NCBI RefSeq assembly: GCF_029203285.1
Contig: NZ_CP115669.1
Coordinates: forward strand, 5,022,001-5,086,000
Direction: 5' to 3'
From: Pseudomonas sp. PSE14
Lineage (GTDB): Bacteria; Pseudomonadota; Gammaproteobacteria; Pseudomonadales; Pseudomonadaceae
Length of the DNA stretch: 64,000 bases
This document shows, piece by piece, positions 62,376-64,000 of the stretch. The notes under the pieces are model-generated. The model had not been told where the DNA came from and did no database searches. It saw only the letters and a program-made list of their open reading frames with translations. Numbering within the stretch: position 1 is the first letter of the stretch; each line of letters starts with the position of its first letter. A program made the position numbers and the translations under genes.

Positions 62376-63500
62376 ATGCCTGTCCTCGCCAGCCCCTTCG
62401 CCCAGCTCGACCTGGTCCGCCACCCCGAACAGCGCGAAGACCCGCTGCAGGCGTTCGACGCGGCCGACGAGTACCTGCTCAATCACCTGCATGAGCAAGG
62501 CGTCGGCGCAGACACCCGGGTCCTGGTGCTCAACGACAGTTTTGGTGCCCTCGCCGCCAGCCTCGCCCCCCATGTGCGCGTGACCAGCAGCGGCGATTCG
62601 CACCTGGGCTTCATCGCCCTGCAACGCAACCTGGAGCTCAACGGTCTGGCAGACACGCCGCTGACCTTCGTGCCCGCCAGCGAAACCCCGCAAGGCCCGT
62701 TCGACCATGTGCTGGTGCGGGTGCCCAAGACCCTGGCGCTGCTGGAAGAACAGCTGATCCGCCTGCACGGCCAGCTCGCGCCGGGGACCAAGGTGGTCGC
62801 CGCCGGCATGATCAAGCACCTGCCCCGCGCCGCCGGCGACCTGCTGGAGAAGTACATCGGCCCGATGCAGGCCTCGCTGGCGGTGAAAAAGGCCCGCCTG
62901 CTGGTCGCCACTGCCGAGCAACGTCCGGCGCCGGCGTCGCCCTACCCCACCCGCTACCGCCTGGACAAGCCGGCGCTGACGCTGGTCAACCACGCCAACG
63001 TGTTCTGCCGCGAAGGCCTGGACATCGGCACCCGCGCCTTCCTCCCGCACCTGCCGCAATACCACCATGCCGTACGCGCCGCCGACCTGGGCTGTGGCAA
63101 CGGCGTGCTGGCCATCGCCTTCGCCCAGCAGAATCCGCAGGCGGAACTGACGCTGGTGGACGAGTCCTACATGGCCGTGCAATCGGCGCGGGAAAACTGG
63201 CAGGCCGCCTTCGGCAATCGTCCTGTGGATATCCATGCCGACGACGGCCTCGCCAGCCAGGCCGCCGAGTCCCTGGACCTGGTGCTGTGCAACCCGCCCT
63301 TCCACCAGCAGCAGGTGGTCGGCGACTTCCTCGCCTGGCGCATGTTCCAGCAGGCGCGCGCCGCGCTGGTCACCGGCGGCGAACTGTGGATCGTCGGCAA
63401 CCGCCACCTGGGCTACCACGCCAAGCTCAAACGCCTGTTCCGCGGCGTCGAGCAGGTGGCGGCAAATCCGAAATTCGTGGTGCTGAAAGCGACCAAATAA
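62376..63500 (+). CDS. rlmG: 23S rRNA (guanine-1835-N2)-methyltransferase RlmG
   Basis: RlmG methylates G1835 of 23S rRNA. The 374-residue protein has two methyltransferase-like halves: a degenerate N-terminal one (VLVLNDSFGALAASLAPH) and an active C-terminal one with SAM motif AADLGCGNGVLAIAFAQQN near 230 and the catalytic NPPF in LVLCNPPFHQQ near 306. It diverges from fpr across a gap of 194 bases in which I see no clear element. Confidence 0.93.
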   Translation: MPVLASPFAQLDLVRHPEQREDPLQAFDAADEYLLNHLHEQGVGADTRVLVLNDSFGALAASLAPHVRVTSSGDSHLGFIALQRNLELNGLADTPLTFVPASETPQGPFDHVLVRVPKTLALLEEQLIRLHGQLAPGTKVVAAGMIKHLPRAAGDLLEKYIGPMQASLAVKKARLLVATAEQRPAPASPYPTRYRLDKPALTLVNHANVFCREGLDIGTRAFLPHLPQYHHAVRAADLGCGNGVLAIAFAQQNPQAELTLVDESYMAVQSARENWQAAFGNRPVDIHADDGLASQAAESLDLVLCNPPFHQQQVVGDFLAWRMFQQARAALVTGGELWIVGNRHLGYHAKLKRLFRGVEQVAANPKFVVLKATK

Positions 63501-63565
63501 GCTGGCGGGATTGCTCCGGCACGCGCGCCGGAGCAGCATGGATCGCCCTCCGCCAGGATGCCGCC

Positions 63566-64000
63566 ATGACCGTACAGGAATCCCCGCTTGCCGTAGCCGA
63601 ATTGATCCGTACCGCCGACGGTGTCGATCTCGCCCTGCGCCGCGTAGGCCCTGCGGACGGCGTACCGGTCGTGCTGACCCACGGCACGTTCTCCAACCAT
63701 CGCAGTTGCCTGGGCCTGGCCAATTATCTTGGCAGCCGTGGCTTCGCCTGCTGGCTATTCGACTGGCGCGGGCATGGCGACAGCGGGCGCAACGGCTTTA
63801 TCCACAGCTTTGATGATGTAGCCGAGCAGGACGTGCCGGCGATTCTCGATGCGGTGAGTCGGCGTAGCGGACACACGGCACTGCACTGGATCGGCCATTC
63901 CGGCGGCGGGCTGATCGTCTCCATGTGGGCGGCACGCAACCCGGAGTTGGCGAAACGTCGGTTGCGCTCGACGGTACTGATCGGTTCCCAGGCCACGGCG
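63566..64000 (+). CDS. Alpha/beta hydrolase (N-terminal part, runs off the window)
   Basis: From ATG 63566, with AGGA seven bases before it, 145 codons encode the start of an alpha/beta hydrolase: the oxyanion block VVLTHGTFSNH near residue 35, FDWRGHGDSGRNGF near 66, and the nucleophile elbow WIGHSGGGLI with serine near residue 114. The C-terminal half with Asp and His is beyond the window. Substrate unknown. Confidence 0.85.
   Translation, partial: MTVQESPLAVAELIRTADGVDLALRRVGPADGVPVVLTHGTFSNHRSCLGLANYLGSRGFACWLFDWRGHGDSGRNGFIHSFDDVAEQDVPAILDAVSRRSGHTALHWIGHSGGGLIVSMWAARNPELAKRRLRSTVLIGSQATA

Overview
The window is high-GC, gene-dense chromosome from a Pseudomonas. The left half follows the gene order I recall for the P. 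aeruginosa core genome: rimP, tRNA-fMet, tRNA-Leu, secG-tpiA-glmM-folP-ftsH-rlmE, yhbY, greA-carB-(LysE)-carA-dapB, dnaJ-dnaK-grpE, recN, fur, bamE, rnfH-ratA, smpB, lldR/lldPD-dld, pmrAB. Protein sequences are close to P. aeruginosa but not identical. The spermidine genes I recall upstream of P. aeruginosa pmrA are absent, so a relative such as the P. nitroreducens/citronellolis group is more likely; this is inference from memory, not from a search.

Layout. 1-12 kb: translation and tRNA genes, protein export, cell wall and folate precursors, membrane protease, carbamoyl phosphate synthesis. 12-18.4 kb: carA with an elaborate leader, dapB, and the grpE-dnaK-dnaJ chaperone genes with two sigma-32 type promoters. 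18.4-22.8 kb: recN (LexA box), fur, bamE, rnfH, ratA, smpB. 22.8-32 kb: L- and D-lactate use under LldR, then the PmrAB two-component system. 32-38 kb: a single-chain biotin-dependent acyl-CoA carboxylase, a cation exchanger behind a manganese riboswitch, a DJ-1/PfpI protein. 38.05-38.41 kb: ssrA (tmRNA), partner of smpB 16 kb upstream.

38.5-54 kb is the accessory part. It holds a GntR regulator with a soluble cache-domain protein, divergent from an aldehyde dehydrogenase and an amino acid permease; a lone APS kinase; and a minus-strand cluster made of a spermidine/putrescine-type ABC transporter, a cytosine-deaminase-like amidohydrolase, a second amidohydrolase that lacks the usual HxH metal motif, and a flavin reductase, with a divergent GntR regulator and twin operator-like sites. 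Together these look like uptake and hydrolysis of an unidentified nitrogen compound. 54-64 kb: GTPase-YbdD-CstA carbon-starvation genes, a DUF3015 protein, the c-di-GMP adaptor MapZ, radA, two small coiled-coil proteins, mscL, fpr, rlmG and the start of an alpha/beta hydrolase.

The most unusual non-coding signals are the nested palindromes between dapB and carA, the alternative helix in the manganese riboswitch leader, and a nearly leaderless smpB promoter. No rRNA, transposase, integrase, phage gene or CRISPR array was seen. Repeats are REP/REPIN elements and two other palindromic intergenic elements.
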